From Proteobacteria bacterium UBA664 (lineage in GTDB: Bacteria > Pseudomonadota > Gammaproteobacteria > UBA7966): a DNA stretch of 8,065 nt. The stretch covers positions 2,465-10,529 of the forward strand of contig DBNU01000216.1 of NCBI GenBank assembly GCA_002299125.1, read 5' to 3'. A model generated the notes under the pieces. The model worked only from the letters and a program-made list of their open reading frames with translations, was not told where the DNA came from and did no database searches. The position numbers were made by a program, and so were the translations under genes. This document shows, piece by piece, positions 1-7,157 of this stretch (position 1 is its first letter; every line of letters starts with the position of its first letter).

Positions 1-5
1 CGCAG

Positions 6-36
6 CCTGCCCCCGAGTGTCTTTGTCGGGGGCAGG
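6..36 (-). terminator. Hairpin downstream of phoU, probable operon terminator
   Basis: A perfect 11-bp inverted repeat lies at 6-16 and 26-36 (CCTGCCCCCGA pairing with TCGGGGGCAGG) around a 9-nt loop. It begins about 58 nt after the phoU stop codon, in the place expected for the end of the pst-phoU transcript. No T-run follows it in the 5 bases left in the window on the minus strand, and none follows on the plus strand, so intrinsic termination is not proven. It could instead protect the 3' end of the mRNA, serve convergent genes from both sides, or be one copy of a dispersed palindromic repeat. The hairpin itself is certain; its role is inferred. Confidence 0.55.
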
Positions 37-93
37 GAAGACAGAGATCGCGCGGTAACGGCGGGCCGGGTGCGACCGACTCCAGTGTGGCCT

Positions 94-810
94 TCAGCTC
101 AGTGTGGCGGGGCGGCCAGCAGGCTCGCGACCAGGCGTTGCTGCGACTTCAGGACGCACGACCGCGAGTTGCAGGATGTCACGACAGATATTGCGGGCGA
201 GATCGCCCACGCGCTCCAGGGAACGCACGACCCAGAGCAGCTCCACGACCCGTTCTGCTGAGGATGGGTCCTGCTGCATGACGCCGATGAGCCGCCGGGT
301 GACGCGCTGATCCAGTTCGTCGATGGCCTGATCATTGATGATCACGCTGTCGGCGAGTGCAGCGTCCATGCGCGCCAGTGCATCCAGCGTGTCGTGCAAC
401 TGGCGGCGCAAACGCTGCCCCATCTGTTGGACACCTTCGTAGTGCGGCTTGAAGCCCTCGTGCTCGATCAGGCTGACCAGCATGCGCGCGATTCGATGGA
501 CTTCGTCGCCGATACGCTCGAGCGCCGCTGCGATACGGGTGGCGCTCAGGACCAGCCGCAGATCGCTCGCGGTGGGCTGGCGCCGGGCGATGACCTCGGC
601 GCAGAGGTCGTCGATGCTGGATTCCAGCGCATCCACGGCATCGTCACCCGCCACCACCCGGAAGGCCAGCTCGGCGTCGGCCGATTGCAGCGCCACCAAG
701 GCCCGATCGAGTTGCGCTTCGACCAGCCCGCCCATCGCCAACAGCCGCGACCGGAGATCCTCGATCTCCTGATTGAAGCGTTCCGAGATATGGCCATGGC
801 CAGGCTTCAT
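94..810 (-). CDS. phoU: Phosphate-signalling accessory protein PhoU
   Basis: PhoU is a cytoplasmic, all-helical protein that couples the Pst transporter to the PhoR/PhoB two-component system, holding Pho signalling off when phosphate is plentiful. The 238-aa product has the usual family length and is made of two related three-helix halves. Each half carries the signature acidic motif: LERIGD at residues 97-102 and LERVGD at 198-203, both with the ExxxD metal-binding pattern. The segment EVIARRQPTASDLR (72-85) is also typical. The start is supported by GGAG at 818-821 on the minus strand, 7 nt before the ATG. The last 20 or so residues are Pro/Ala/Arg-rich and replace the ending often seen in PhoU. 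It is the last gene of the pst operon, but a 251-nt gap from pstB is long for this operon, so separate expression or processing is possible. Identification is secure. Confidence 0.96.
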   Translation of the reverse strand: MKPGHGHISERFNQEIEDLRSRLLAMGGLVEAQLDRALVALQSADAELAFRVVAGDDAVDALESSIDDLCAEVIARRQPTASDLRLVLSATRIAAALERIGDEVHRIARMLVSLIEHEGFKPHYEGVQQMGQRLRRQLHDTLDALARMDAALADSVIINDQAIDELDQRVTRRLIGVMQQDPSSAERVVELLWVVRSLERVGDLARNICRDILQLAVVRPEVAATPGREPAGRPATLS

Positions 811-1061
811 GCAGGTGCTCCAACCGTGGGAGGCATCATCAAGTGCCGCAACCGGGAATGAACCAAGTGAGTGGTGCGCGTGCTCTGAACGAAGTCCGCC
901 TTGCCCGTCGAGCGCACAGAAGCGGATCAGGGGTACTGTAATCGCCGCTGCGCGCGCACCCTCTCGACTGACATATAGCGTAGCAGCCGCTGTGCCTCCT
1001 GCATTCCCGATGTGTGCATGCCAGCGCGCGCGCGGCCCCGAAATCCCCGGGAAAATCGCCC
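811..1061. other. pstB-phoU spacer without a recognisable gene
   Basis: This 251-nt gap is the longest non-coding stretch in the window. I see the phoU ribosome binding site at its left end, an alternating GC tract at 1024-1034, and an AT-richer patch around 970-980 whose minus strand reads CTATATG. That patch could be a -10 element, but no acceptable -35 lies upstream of it. I found no Pho box, no stem long enough to be a terminator, and no open frame that looks coding. It may hold a weak internal promoter or an RNA-processing site for phoU; the sequence does not decide. Confidence 0.4.
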
Positions 1062-1940
1062 TCAGCCGTAGCGCCCGGTGATGTAGTCCTCGGTCTGCTG
1101 GTTGGTCGGATTGGTGAAGAGCGTCTTGGTGTCACCGAACTCGATGAGGTCGCCCATGTACATGAAGGCAGTGAAATCCGACACGCGCGCCGCCTGCTGC
1201 ATGTTGTGCGTCACGATGACGATCGTGTATTCGCTGCGAAGCTGGTAGATGAGCTCCTCGATCTTGAGCGTGGAGATTGGATCCAGGGCCGAGGCCGGCT
1301 CGTCGAGGAGCAGCACCTCCGGTTCGATGGCGATGGCACGGGCGATGACCAGCCGTTGCTGCTGTCCACCCGAAAGCCCAAGGGCGCTGTCATGCAGGCG
1401 ATCCTTGACCTCATCCCAGACCGCGGCGGCCTTGAGCGAGCGCTCCACCACCCGTTCGAGTGTCCGACGATCATTCAGACCCTGCAGGCGCAGGCCATAG
1501 GCCACGTTTTCGAACACGCTCTTGGGGAAGGGATTGGGCTTCTGGAACACCATCCCCACCCGGCGCCGGAGCTCGGCAACGTTCACGTCCGGGGCGTGGA
1601 TGTCACTGCCATACAGGGTGATGCGACCGGTGATCCGGGTCCCGTCCACCAGGTCGTTCATGCGATTGAAGCAGCGCAGCAAAGTGGATTTACCACAGCC
1701 GGAAGGGCCGATGAAGGCCGTCACCCGATGCTCCGGAATGGTGAGGTTGATGGCGCGGAGGGCCTGCTTGCTGCCGTAGTGCAGATGCAGATCCTCGACC
1801 CGGATGCACTCCGCGCTTTCGCCAATGTCGCCGCTGGGGCGCAGCGAGACCCGCGCGGGGTCGACCGCATGCGTGGCGACCTGCTCACGCGCGCCCTGGC
1901 GCGGACCGGGTGCCGTCTGGGCTTCAGTTTTCGCTTGCAT
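1062..1940 (-). CDS. pstB: Phosphate ABC transporter ATP-binding protein PstB
   Basis: PstB is the cytoplasmic ATPase that drives phosphate import through PstC-PstA (EC 7.3.2.1). All ABC motifs are present in the 292-aa product: Walker A GPSGCGKST at 78-86, Q-loop glutamine at 133 within VFQKPNPFP, signature LSGGQQQR at 189-196, Walker B VLLLDEP at 209-215, D-loop SALD at 217-220 and switch histidine at 245 in VTHNMQQA. The FQKPNPFP and CFNRMND segments are characteristic of PstB among ABC ATPases. It is about 35 residues longer than the E. coli protein (257 aa), because of a low-complexity N-terminal tail (about 1-40). The chosen ATG overlaps the end of pstA by 17 nt and has a good Shine-Dalgarno, GGGAG at 1948-1952, 7 nt upstream. 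That supports the long N-terminus and suggests translational coupling to pstA. Confidence 0.97.
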   Translation of the reverse strand: MQAKTEAQTAPGPRQGAREQVATHAVDPARVSLRPSGDIGESAECIRVEDLHLHYGSKQALRAINLTIPEHRVTAFIGPSGCGKSTLLRCFNRMNDLVDGTRITGRITLYGSDIHAPDVNVAELRRRVGMVFQKPNPFPKSVFENVAYGLRLQGLNDRRTLERVVERSLKAAAVWDEVKDRLHDSALGLSGGQQQRLVIARAIAIEPEVLLLDEPASALDPISTLKIEELIYQLRSEYTIVIVTHNMQQAARVSDFTAFMYMGDLIEFGDTKTLFTNPTNQQTEDYITGRYG

Positions 1941-3576
1941 GGTACTTCTCCCGTAGGCGGTTCCTGAGGGTGATGGCCGCCAGGTTGAGAACGATGATCA
2001 GCAGCACGAGCAGCAAGGCCGTGGCGTAAACCAGCGGTCGCGCGGCCTCGACATTCGGGCTCTGGAAGCCCGTGTCGAAGATATGGAAGCCCAGGTGCAT
2101 GAACTTGCGGTCCAGGTGCAGCCACGGGAAGTTGCCATCGAAGGGCAAGGCCGGCGCGAGCTTCACCACACCGACCAGCATGAGCGGCGCGACCTCGCCG
2201 GCGGCGCGGGCCACGGCCAGGATCACCCCGGTCATGATGGCCGGAGTGGCCATCGGCACCACGGTACGAAAGAGTGTCTCGGCCTTGGTGGCACCCAGGG
2301 CGAGCGAGCCCTCGCGGATCGAGCGCGGAATGCGGGCGAGGCCCTCTTCCGTGGCCACGATCACCACCGGCACGGTGAGCAGCGCCAGCGTCAGGGATGC
2401 CCACAGCAAGCCAGGTGTGCCGAAGGTGGGGGCAGGGAGGGCATCGCTGAAGAAGAGCTGATCGAGGTTGCCACCGAGGAAATAGACGAAGAAGCCAAGT
2501 CCGAAGATGCCGTACACCACCGACGGGACACCGGCCAGATTGCTCACGGCGATGCGGATGGCCTGCGTGACCGGCCCTTGGCTGGCGTATTCGCGCAGGT
2601 AAATCGCCGCGATGACCCCGAAGGGGGTGACGACGATGGACATCAGCAGCACCATCAGCACAGTACCGAAGATGGCCGGGAAGACGCCGCCCTCCGTGTT
2701 TGCTTCCCGCGGGTCCTCGCTGACGAAGCGCAGGATCCGATGACCGAACCTGACGAATTTATCAGCCAGCGACATCCCGTTTGGCCGGAGTACATCGACG
2801 ACTCGTTTGAGCGGTAGACGGACCTCGGTGCCATCGGCGGTGGCGAGCAGCAGGGTGTCTCGTGAAAGCTGCTCTTCGAGGATGGCCAATTCCTGCATGT
2901 GCCCCGAATGCTCGGCCTCGAGACGGTCGCGCTCGGCGCGAATCTGCACGAGCTCGGCCTCGTCGGCCCGACGCTCGGCCCGACGGAGCCGCTCCATGCG
3001 GGCGTTCACCGCACCGATGGCCCCGCGCTCGAGACCACGCACCTGTGCGGCAAGCACCTGCTTGTGGGCGAGGTGCTCATCCAGTGCCGCCCACAGGGCG
3101 TCTCCTGCGAGGGGCAGGCGCACACCGGCCTGTTCGAGCCCACGCACATAGCCGTGGAAATCCCCCCATTCGGTGCGCTCGATGACGACCGCGTCCAGCG
3201 GTCGTTCGACCGCTTCGACGCGCGCCGCCAACAGCCAAAGGAAGTCCTCGCCGGTCAGGTCCCGGTTGGCTGTTTTCACCTTCCAGCGCTCGATCAACCC
3301 GCCATCCCCTGGTGTCGGCGCGCCGAGGCGTGCGGCGGCCGTCTCGCTCCGCTCGACCAGACGCGCCAGCATGGGTTGCCGGTCGTCCTCCCCGACCACG
3401 TAAGTGAAGGCGATGATCTCGCTCGGCCAGAAGTGGGCGAGGCCGCGCACGGCAATCAGCCCGATCACACCCACCACCATGATGATGCAGAGCGCCACGG
3501 CCCCGGCGGTCAACCAGATCCAGGGTTGTCCGCTCTGCCACCAGAGGCGAATTCCGCGCGCGGGGGTGCTGGCCAT
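1924..3576 (-). CDS. pstA: Phosphate ABC transporter permease PstA, long form
   Basis: PstA is one of the two inner-membrane channel subunits of the Pst importer. The C-terminal part (about 296-550) is the normal permease domain: membrane helices near 300-326, 345-368, 388-408, 443-470 and 514-536, and the EAA loop that contacts PstB at about 419-441 (REGSLALGATKAETLFRTVV). An extra N-terminal helix at about 22-46 is followed by a soluble region of roughly 250 residues that is absent from E. coli PstA (296 aa). That region contains KTANRDLTGEDFLW (101-114) and IERTEWGDFHGY (132-143), typical of long PstA proteins, then a charged heptad-like stretch at about 165-240 that looks like a coiled coil. 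Topology places the insertion in the periplasm. The start is 12 nt after the pstC stop, with only a weak ribosome site (TGAAG), so coupling to pstC is likely. It belongs to the long-form PstA group seen in pseudomonads and relatives. Confidence 0.95.
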   Translation of the reverse strand: MASTPARGIRLWWQSGQPWIWLTAGAVALCIIMVVGVIGLIAVRGLAHFWPSEIIAFTYVVGEDDRQPMLARLVERSETAAARLGAPTPGDGGLIERWKVKTANRDLTGEDFLWLLAARVEAVERPLDAVVIERTEWGDFHGYVRGLEQAGVRLPLAGDALWAALDEHLAHKQVLAAQVRGLERGAIGAVNARMERLRRAERRADEAELVQIRAERDRLEAEHSGHMQELAILEEQLSRDTLLLATADGTEVRLPLKRVVDVLRPNGMSLADKFVRFGHRILRFVSEDPREANTEGGVFPAIFGTVLMVLLMSIVVTPFGVIAAIYLREYASQGPVTQAIRIAVSNLAGVPSVVYGIFGLGFFVYFLGGNLDQLFFSDALPAPTFGTPGLLWASLTLALLTVPVVIVATEEGLARIPRSIREGSLALGATKAETLFRTVVPMATPAIMTGVILAVARAAGEVAPLMLVGVVKLAPALPFDGNFPWLHLDRKFMHLGFHIFDTGFQSPNVEAARPLVYATALLLVLLIIVLNLAAITLRNRLREKYHASEN

Positions 3577-3588
3577 GGGCTTCAGGTC

Positions 3589-5865
3589 TCAGAGCGAGCC
3601 GTAGCGGGCACGCAGGCGGCTGCGTACCAGTTCGGCGAGGGTGTTGAAGACGAAGGTGATCACGAAGAGCACCAGGGCGGCCAGGAAGAGCAGGCGGAAA
3701 TGCGTACTGCCGACCGCGGCCTCCGGCATCTCCACCGCCACGTTGGCCGACAGCGCCCGGAAGCCGTTGAAGATGTTCCAGTCCATCACCGGGGTGTTGC
3801 CGGTGGCCATGAGAACGATCATGGTCTCGCCGACGGCACGGCCAAAGCCGATCATGACGGCCGAGAAGATGCCGGGTGAGGCCGTGAGCAGCACGACCCG
3901 GGTGAGGGTCTGCCAGGGCGTGGCGCCCAGGGCGAGGGACCCCAGGGTCAGATGCCTCGGCACCCCGAAGATGGCGTCCTCGGCGATGGAGAAAATGATG
4001 GGGATGATGGCGAAGCCCATCGCGATGCCGACCACCAGTGAGTTGCGCTGATCGAAGCCGAGCCCGAGTTCGCGGCCCAGCCAGCCGGGCATGTCGCCGC
4101 CGAAGAAGGTGATCTCGAGCCAGGGACTCAGGGTCACCGCCGTTACCACCGTGAGGCAGAGGATCGGAATGAGTGCCAGCACCTCGAAGGAGTGGGGCAG
4201 GCGTGCCGCGGTGGACTGCGGGATGCGCGACCACAGCCAGGCCGAGAGCACCACGACCAGGGGCAGGAGTAACGCCAGGGACAGCACCCCGGGCAGATTC
4301 TGCTCCACCAGGGGGGCGAGCCAGAGCCCGGCGAGGAAGCCCAGGATCACGGTGGGCAGCGCGGCCATGAGCTCGATGGCAGGCTTCACCGTCCGGCGCA
4401 GGGCCGGGGACATGAAATACGCCGTGTGGATCGCGCCCATGACGGCCAGCGGCACGGCGATGAGCATCCCGTAGAAGGCCCCCTTCAGTGTGCCGAAGGT
4501 GAGCGGCACGAGGCTGAACTTGGGTTCGAAGTCGCCCGTAGCCCCGGAGCTCTGCCACGTGTGGCCGGGGGCGTCGCGGGATTCGTACCAGACCGGCAGC
4601 CACAGCGAGCGGAAGGAGATCTCGGGGTGCGGGTTGGACACCTGGCGCACGTCGATGCCCGCCGCATGCCCGTGCAGCAGTGTGTCGGCGTGGGCACTGA
4701 AGAGCAGGAAGGGATGCGCCGCCGCATTGACCGGGAGCTTCAGCAGCGCCCGCTCGGAGGTGGTGTGCAGCAAATGGAGCGTGGCTGCGGTCGGGGTTCG
4801 ATGCAGCGCGGCGAAGCCTCTTCGCGCCGGCTCCGGGCCGATGGCCTCGATGCGGCCCGGGCCGAGGTCGAAATGACGGATGGCAGTCAGCCGATGTTGC
4901 TGGGCCGCATCGCGCACGGTGAACCAATGGGTGATGCGGCCGCGATCATCTCCCACGAGCAGCGACAGACCTCCGGCGAGCATCTCGATTGTGGTGACGG
5001 AGTTTTCGGGCGGTGCCAGCCTGACCGTTTCGATGGTCTGAGGCTCTGCCGCATCGCGCAGATCCACGCGCAGCAGCGTGCGCTCGTCGGACATGGCGTA
5101 GAGGTTGTGGCGCAGCGGGTCGAGCCAGAGTCGAGGCTCGCGGTACTCGGGCAGGCTGACCGCGCTGCGCACGACGTCCTGAGTCACGGAGCCATCCAGC
5201 AGCGACTCGATACGGGTGACGCCGAGTACAGCCCCGGCCCCGGCCGGGAGGTCGGCCACGAGCAACCACTCACTGCCTTCACCCTGGGCGGCGATGGCTT
5301 CGATGGGACGACCCTCCGGGTCCACCACCAGTGGCTCCTTACCCAGGGGATACGAGATGTGGGGCGTCACGACCCGGGTTGCACCCTCGAAGTGCACGCC
5401 AAAGCCCACCCGGGCCAGCAGCGCGCGTCCGTCGGCGAGGCCGACGGCGATCACCCCGTTGGGTGCTCCCGCCCGGGAGACGGCCGTCACGGCAACCCCC
5501 TCGGGTAGGGGCCAGTTCAGCGCCGTGACCTGGCCGTCGGCCAGCCGCACCTGACTGGCGTCGCCGTCCGCCGTCACCAGCATCGCGTGGGTGGCGTATT
5601 CGTCGATGACCGCGGCCTGTACCGGTGCCGATGCCGTGCCCACCAGCGAGCGCTGTTCGTCGACCTGTGCCGGATAGAGGAAGGGCAGCACCACCAGCAG
5701 CAGGTAAACGAAGATGAGCAGCACCGCGAGGATCACGAGACCGCCCCCGATCCCCATCACCCAGCGCGCCAAGCGGTCCACACGCTGGCGACGGGCATAG
5801 CGACGCAGGGTCTCGGGGTGATCGCGCGCGGGCAGCACGCGCTGGCTATGGGTGTTCGCGCTCAT
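3589..5865 (-). CDS. pstC: Phosphate ABC transporter permease PstC, long form with periplasmic propeller-like domain
   Basis: PstC pairs with PstA to form the phosphate channel in the inner membrane. The 758-aa product is more than twice the length of E. coli PstC (319 aa). A basic cytoplasmic tail (1-34) leads into a membrane helix (about 35-60). A soluble region of nearly 390 residues follows, then the permease domain (about 447-758) with helices near 455-485, 497-520, 525-545, 560-583, 608-628, 660-685 and 725-745 and an EAA loop at about 640-662 (GSLALGATPWQTLTRVVLL). The soluble part shows repeated beta-rich units ending in patterns such as YAMSDERTLLRVDLRD (256-271) and LLVGDDRGRITHWFTVRD (302-319), which resemble propeller blades. 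The segment TWQSSGATGDFEPKFSL (436-452) is typical of the junction in long PstC proteins. A weak ribosome site (CGGACG) precedes the ATG. The permease call is secure; the propeller fold and its role are inferred. Confidence 0.95.
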   Translation of the reverse strand: MSANTHSQRVLPARDHPETLRRYARRQRVDRLARWVMGIGGGLVILAVLLIFVYLLLVVLPFLYPAQVDEQRSLVGTASAPVQAAVIDEYATHAMLVTADGDASQVRLADGQVTALNWPLPEGVAVTAVSRAGAPNGVIAVGLADGRALLARVGFGVHFEGATRVVTPHISYPLGKEPLVVDPEGRPIEAIAAQGEGSEWLLVADLPAGAGAVLGVTRIESLLDGSVTQDVVRSAVSLPEYREPRLWLDPLRHNLYAMSDERTLLRVDLRDAAEPQTIETVRLAPPENSVTTIEMLAGGLSLLVGDDRGRITHWFTVRDAAQQHRLTAIRHFDLGPGRIEAIGPEPARRGFAALHRTPTAATLHLLHTTSERALLKLPVNAAAHPFLLFSAHADTLLHGHAAGIDVRQVSNPHPEISFRSLWLPVWYESRDAPGHTWQSSGATGDFEPKFSLVPLTFGTLKGAFYGMLIAVPLAVMGAIHTAYFMSPALRRTVKPAIELMAALPTVILGFLAGLWLAPLVEQNLPGVLSLALLLPLVVVLSAWLWSRIPQSTAARLPHSFEVLALIPILCLTVVTAVTLSPWLEITFFGGDMPGWLGRELGLGFDQRNSLVVGIAMGFAIIPIIFSIAEDAIFGVPRHLTLGSLALGATPWQTLTRVVLLTASPGIFSAVMIGFGRAVGETMIVLMATGNTPVMDWNIFNGFRALSANVAVEMPEAAVGSTHFRLLFLAALVLFVITFVFNTLAELVRSRLRARYGSL

Positions 5866-6053
5866 GCAGGCGTCCGGCGGGTGGTTGCGGTCAGGGGGTG
5901 TGAATCAATCTGCTGCGCGTCCCGAAGCGCTCGTTGGGCAGTGCTCGCTCCTCGCCTATCTGTCTGATATGTCTCGTCGCTGTGCGCCGCCCGCCTTGCT
6001 CTGGGGCCGCTCGCGACGATTTCTTCACACCCTCGCAGGAGTGCATGGCTCAC
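5862..6053 (-). CDS. Possible small bridging ORF between pstS and pstC (doubtful)
   Basis: A 63-codon frame starts at a GTG that overlaps the pstS stop in the tetranucleotide GTGA (6050-6053). It ends in a TGA that overlaps the pstC start as ATGA (5862-5865). It therefore fills the whole pstS-pstC gap with 4-nt overlaps on both sides, the geometry of translationally coupled genes. Against it: the predicted peptide is Arg/Ala/Thr-rich with no membrane segment or motif I recognise; about 62% of third codon positions are G or C, which looks like background in this GC-rich DNA; and it uses rare Arg codons (AGA, AGG, CGA). It may simply be an open non-coding frame. I list it because the double overlap could let ribosomes travel from pstS to pstC. 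I know of no such gene in pst operons. Confidence 0.2.
   Translation of the reverse strand: MSHALLRGCEEIVASGPRARRAAHSDETYQTDRRGASTAQRALRDAQQIDSHPLTATTRRTPA
5896..6032 (-). repeat. Long-range inverted repeat in the pstS-pstC spacer
   Basis: A perfect 9-bp inverted repeat pairs GGGTGTGAA at 5896-5904 with TTCACACCC at 6024-6032, separated by 119 nt. The arms lie near the two ends of the 184-nt spacer, so pairing in the transcript would loop out most of the spacer. A 9-bp match in a region this size could arise by chance, so a role in processing or in lowering pstC expression relative to pstS is speculative. Confidence 0.3.
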
Positions 6054-7045
6054 GCGCCGATCTCCCGTAACACGCGCTCGACCACCTTGAGCGGCAGGGG
6101 ATCGTAACCAGCCCGGACGGTCACCCGCTGCCCCATCTTCGAAAGCACCATGCGCAGGAACTCACGCTCCAGCGGCGGCAGGGGCTGGTTGGGGGGCTTG
6201 TTCACATAGACGTACATGAACCGGGCGAGTGGATAGCGGCCGCTCAGCGCCATCTCGCGGGTCGGCGGGATGAACTCTGCGCCCTTGCGCCGCGCGATCG
6301 GCAGGGCACGTACCCCGGCCGTACGGTAGCCAACGCCGGAGTAGCCGAGCCCGTTGAGGGAGCGTGTAACCCCTTGTACGACCGAGGCGGAGCCCGGTTG
6401 CTCATTGACGCCATCCTTGAAGTCGCCCTTGCAGAGTGCGATCTCCTTGAAGAAGCCGTAGGTGCCCGACACCGAGTTGCGACCGAAGAGCTGGATTCTG
6501 CGATCCGCCCACTCACCGGTGAGGCCGAGATCGCCCCAGGTATGTACCTCGCTTGGATGACCGCAGCGCCGGGTGATCGAGAAGGCGGCATCCACTTGCG
6601 GGATGGTGAGGCCCGTGATCGGGTTGTCGCGGTGGACGAATAACGCAAGGGTGTCGATGGCGACCGCGACGCCCGTGGGCTTGTAGCCGTGGCGCGCCTC
6701 GAAGGAGGCGAGTTCCTCGTGCTTCATGCGCCGGCTCATCGGGCCGAAATTCGCCGTGCCCTCGGTCAGGGCGGGTGGTGCGGTGGACGACCCGGCCCCC
6801 TGGATCTGGATGTTCACGTTGGGGTAGACACGTTTGAATTCTTCGCCCCAGAGCGTCATCAGGTTGTTCATGGTGTCCGAGCCGATGCTGGAAATGTTGC
6901 CGGACACGCCGCTGACGGCGGCGTAATCCGGCAGATCGGGGTCCACCTCGGTTATCCCCGCCGCCCGCGCACCGCCGGCAGCAAGGCAAAGGACGAACAC
7001 ACAGAGACAGCGAGGCAGCAGGGCGAGGTCGGTCGGGATGGGCAT
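6050..7045 (-). CDS. pstS: Periplasmic phosphate-binding protein PstS
   Basis: PstS captures inorganic phosphate in the periplasm and delivers it to PstC-PstA. The 331-aa product starts with a Sec signal peptide: a hydrophobic core at about 7-22, then ARA-AG with probable cleavage after residue 28. No lipobox is seen. The phosphate-site segments are in order: SIGSDTM (53-59), GAGSSTAPP (83-91), GPMSRRM (101-107) and RNSVSGTYGFF (189-199). These fit the PstS variant common in marine and pseudomonad-like proteobacteria better than classical E. coli PstS. Two cysteines at 161 and 205 could form a disulfide. The ATG is preceded by AGGA at 7056-7059, 10 nt upstream, a slightly long but usable spacing. 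It is the first gene of the operon, directly behind the Pho box, as expected for the subunit needed in greatest amount. A gap of 184 nt separates it from pstC. Confidence 0.96.
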   Translation of the reverse strand: MPIPTDLALLPRCLCVFVLCLAAGGARAAGITEVDPDLPDYAAVSGVSGNISSIGSDTMNNLMTLWGEEFKRVYPNVNIQIQGAGSSTAPPALTEGTANFGPMSRRMKHEELASFEARHGYKPTGVAVAIDTLALFVHRDNPITGLTIPQVDAAFSITRRCGHPSEVHTWGDLGLTGEWADRRIQLFGRNSVSGTYGFFKEIALCKGDFKDGVNEQPGSASVVQGVTRSLNGLGYSGVGYRTAGVRALPIARRKGAEFIPPTREMALSGRYPLARFMYVYVNKPPNQPLPPLEREFLRMVLSKMGQRVTVRAGYDPLPLKVVERVLREIGA

Positions 7046-7089
7046 CAGCAGGTGTTCCTGTTCCGGGAGGTCATTCGGGGGGCAACCCA

Positions 7090-7114
7090 GGCACGCCAGA
7101 GAGGTTCTGGTGCC
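7090..7114 (-). promoter_or_regulatory. Stem-loop in the pstS 5' leader
   Basis: On the minus strand GGCACCAGA pairs with TCTGG plus TGCC, giving a 9-bp stem broken by a 2-nt bulge (7094-7095) and closed by a 5-nt loop (7101-7105). It sits about 45 nt before the pstS start and roughly 20 nt after the predicted transcription start. No T-run follows, so it is not an obvious intrinsic terminator. It may stabilise the 5' end of the mRNA. The pairing is seen directly; the function is inferred. Confidence 0.45.
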
Positions 7115-7141
7115 GTCGCCAGCAAGACCCGCCCTGCGACC

Positions 7142-7147
7142 ACCTTA
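7142..7147 (-). promoter_or_regulatory. -10 element of the pstS promoter
   Basis: The minus-strand hexamer TAAGGT matches TATAAT at only three positions, but it starts exactly 10 nt after the end of the Pho box. That is the arrangement of PhoB-activated sigma-70 promoters, where the Pho box replaces the -35 element. It predicts a transcript start near 7135 and a leader of about 90 nt. Confidence 0.5.
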
Positions 7148-7157
7148 ACGCGCTGAC

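Noticed and set aside
969..992. Possible phoU promoter around the CTATATG patch in the pstB-phoU spacer
   Set aside because: The -10-like patch has no acceptable -35 at 16-18 bp, and no PhoB repeat is present, so it is not listed as a promoter.
944..992. Near-repeat of GCCGCTG 42 bp apart in the pstB-phoU spacer
   Set aside because: The shared core is only 7 bp and the flanks match imperfectly; it is too short to call a repeat or a protein site.
1024..1034. Alternating GC tract with left-handed DNA potential
   Set aside because: Eleven bases of alternating G and C are unremarkable in DNA of this composition, and nothing ties the tract to a function.
1014..1967. 317-codon open frame on the plus strand opposite pstB
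   Set aside because: It lies antisense to a complete PstB with all ABC motifs. Long antisense frames are expected opposite GC-rich genes, and its translation is His/Glu/Gly-rich with no recognisable domain.
2899..3879. 326-codon open frame on the plus strand opposite pstA and the end of pstC
   Set aside because: It is a mirror of strongly coding minus-strand sequence, spans the pstC-pstA junction, and has a low-complexity product without a motif.
3077..4927. 616-codon minus-strand frame overlapping pstC and pstA in another frame
   Set aside because: Its translation is dominated by Arg, Ala, Gly, Pro and His, typical of an off-frame reading of GC-rich coding DNA. pstC and pstA in the correct frames explain the region fully.
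4426..5508. 360-codon open frame on the plus strand opposite pstC
   Set aside because: It is antisense to the PstC propeller-like region and shows no domain, no membrane segment and no supporting context.
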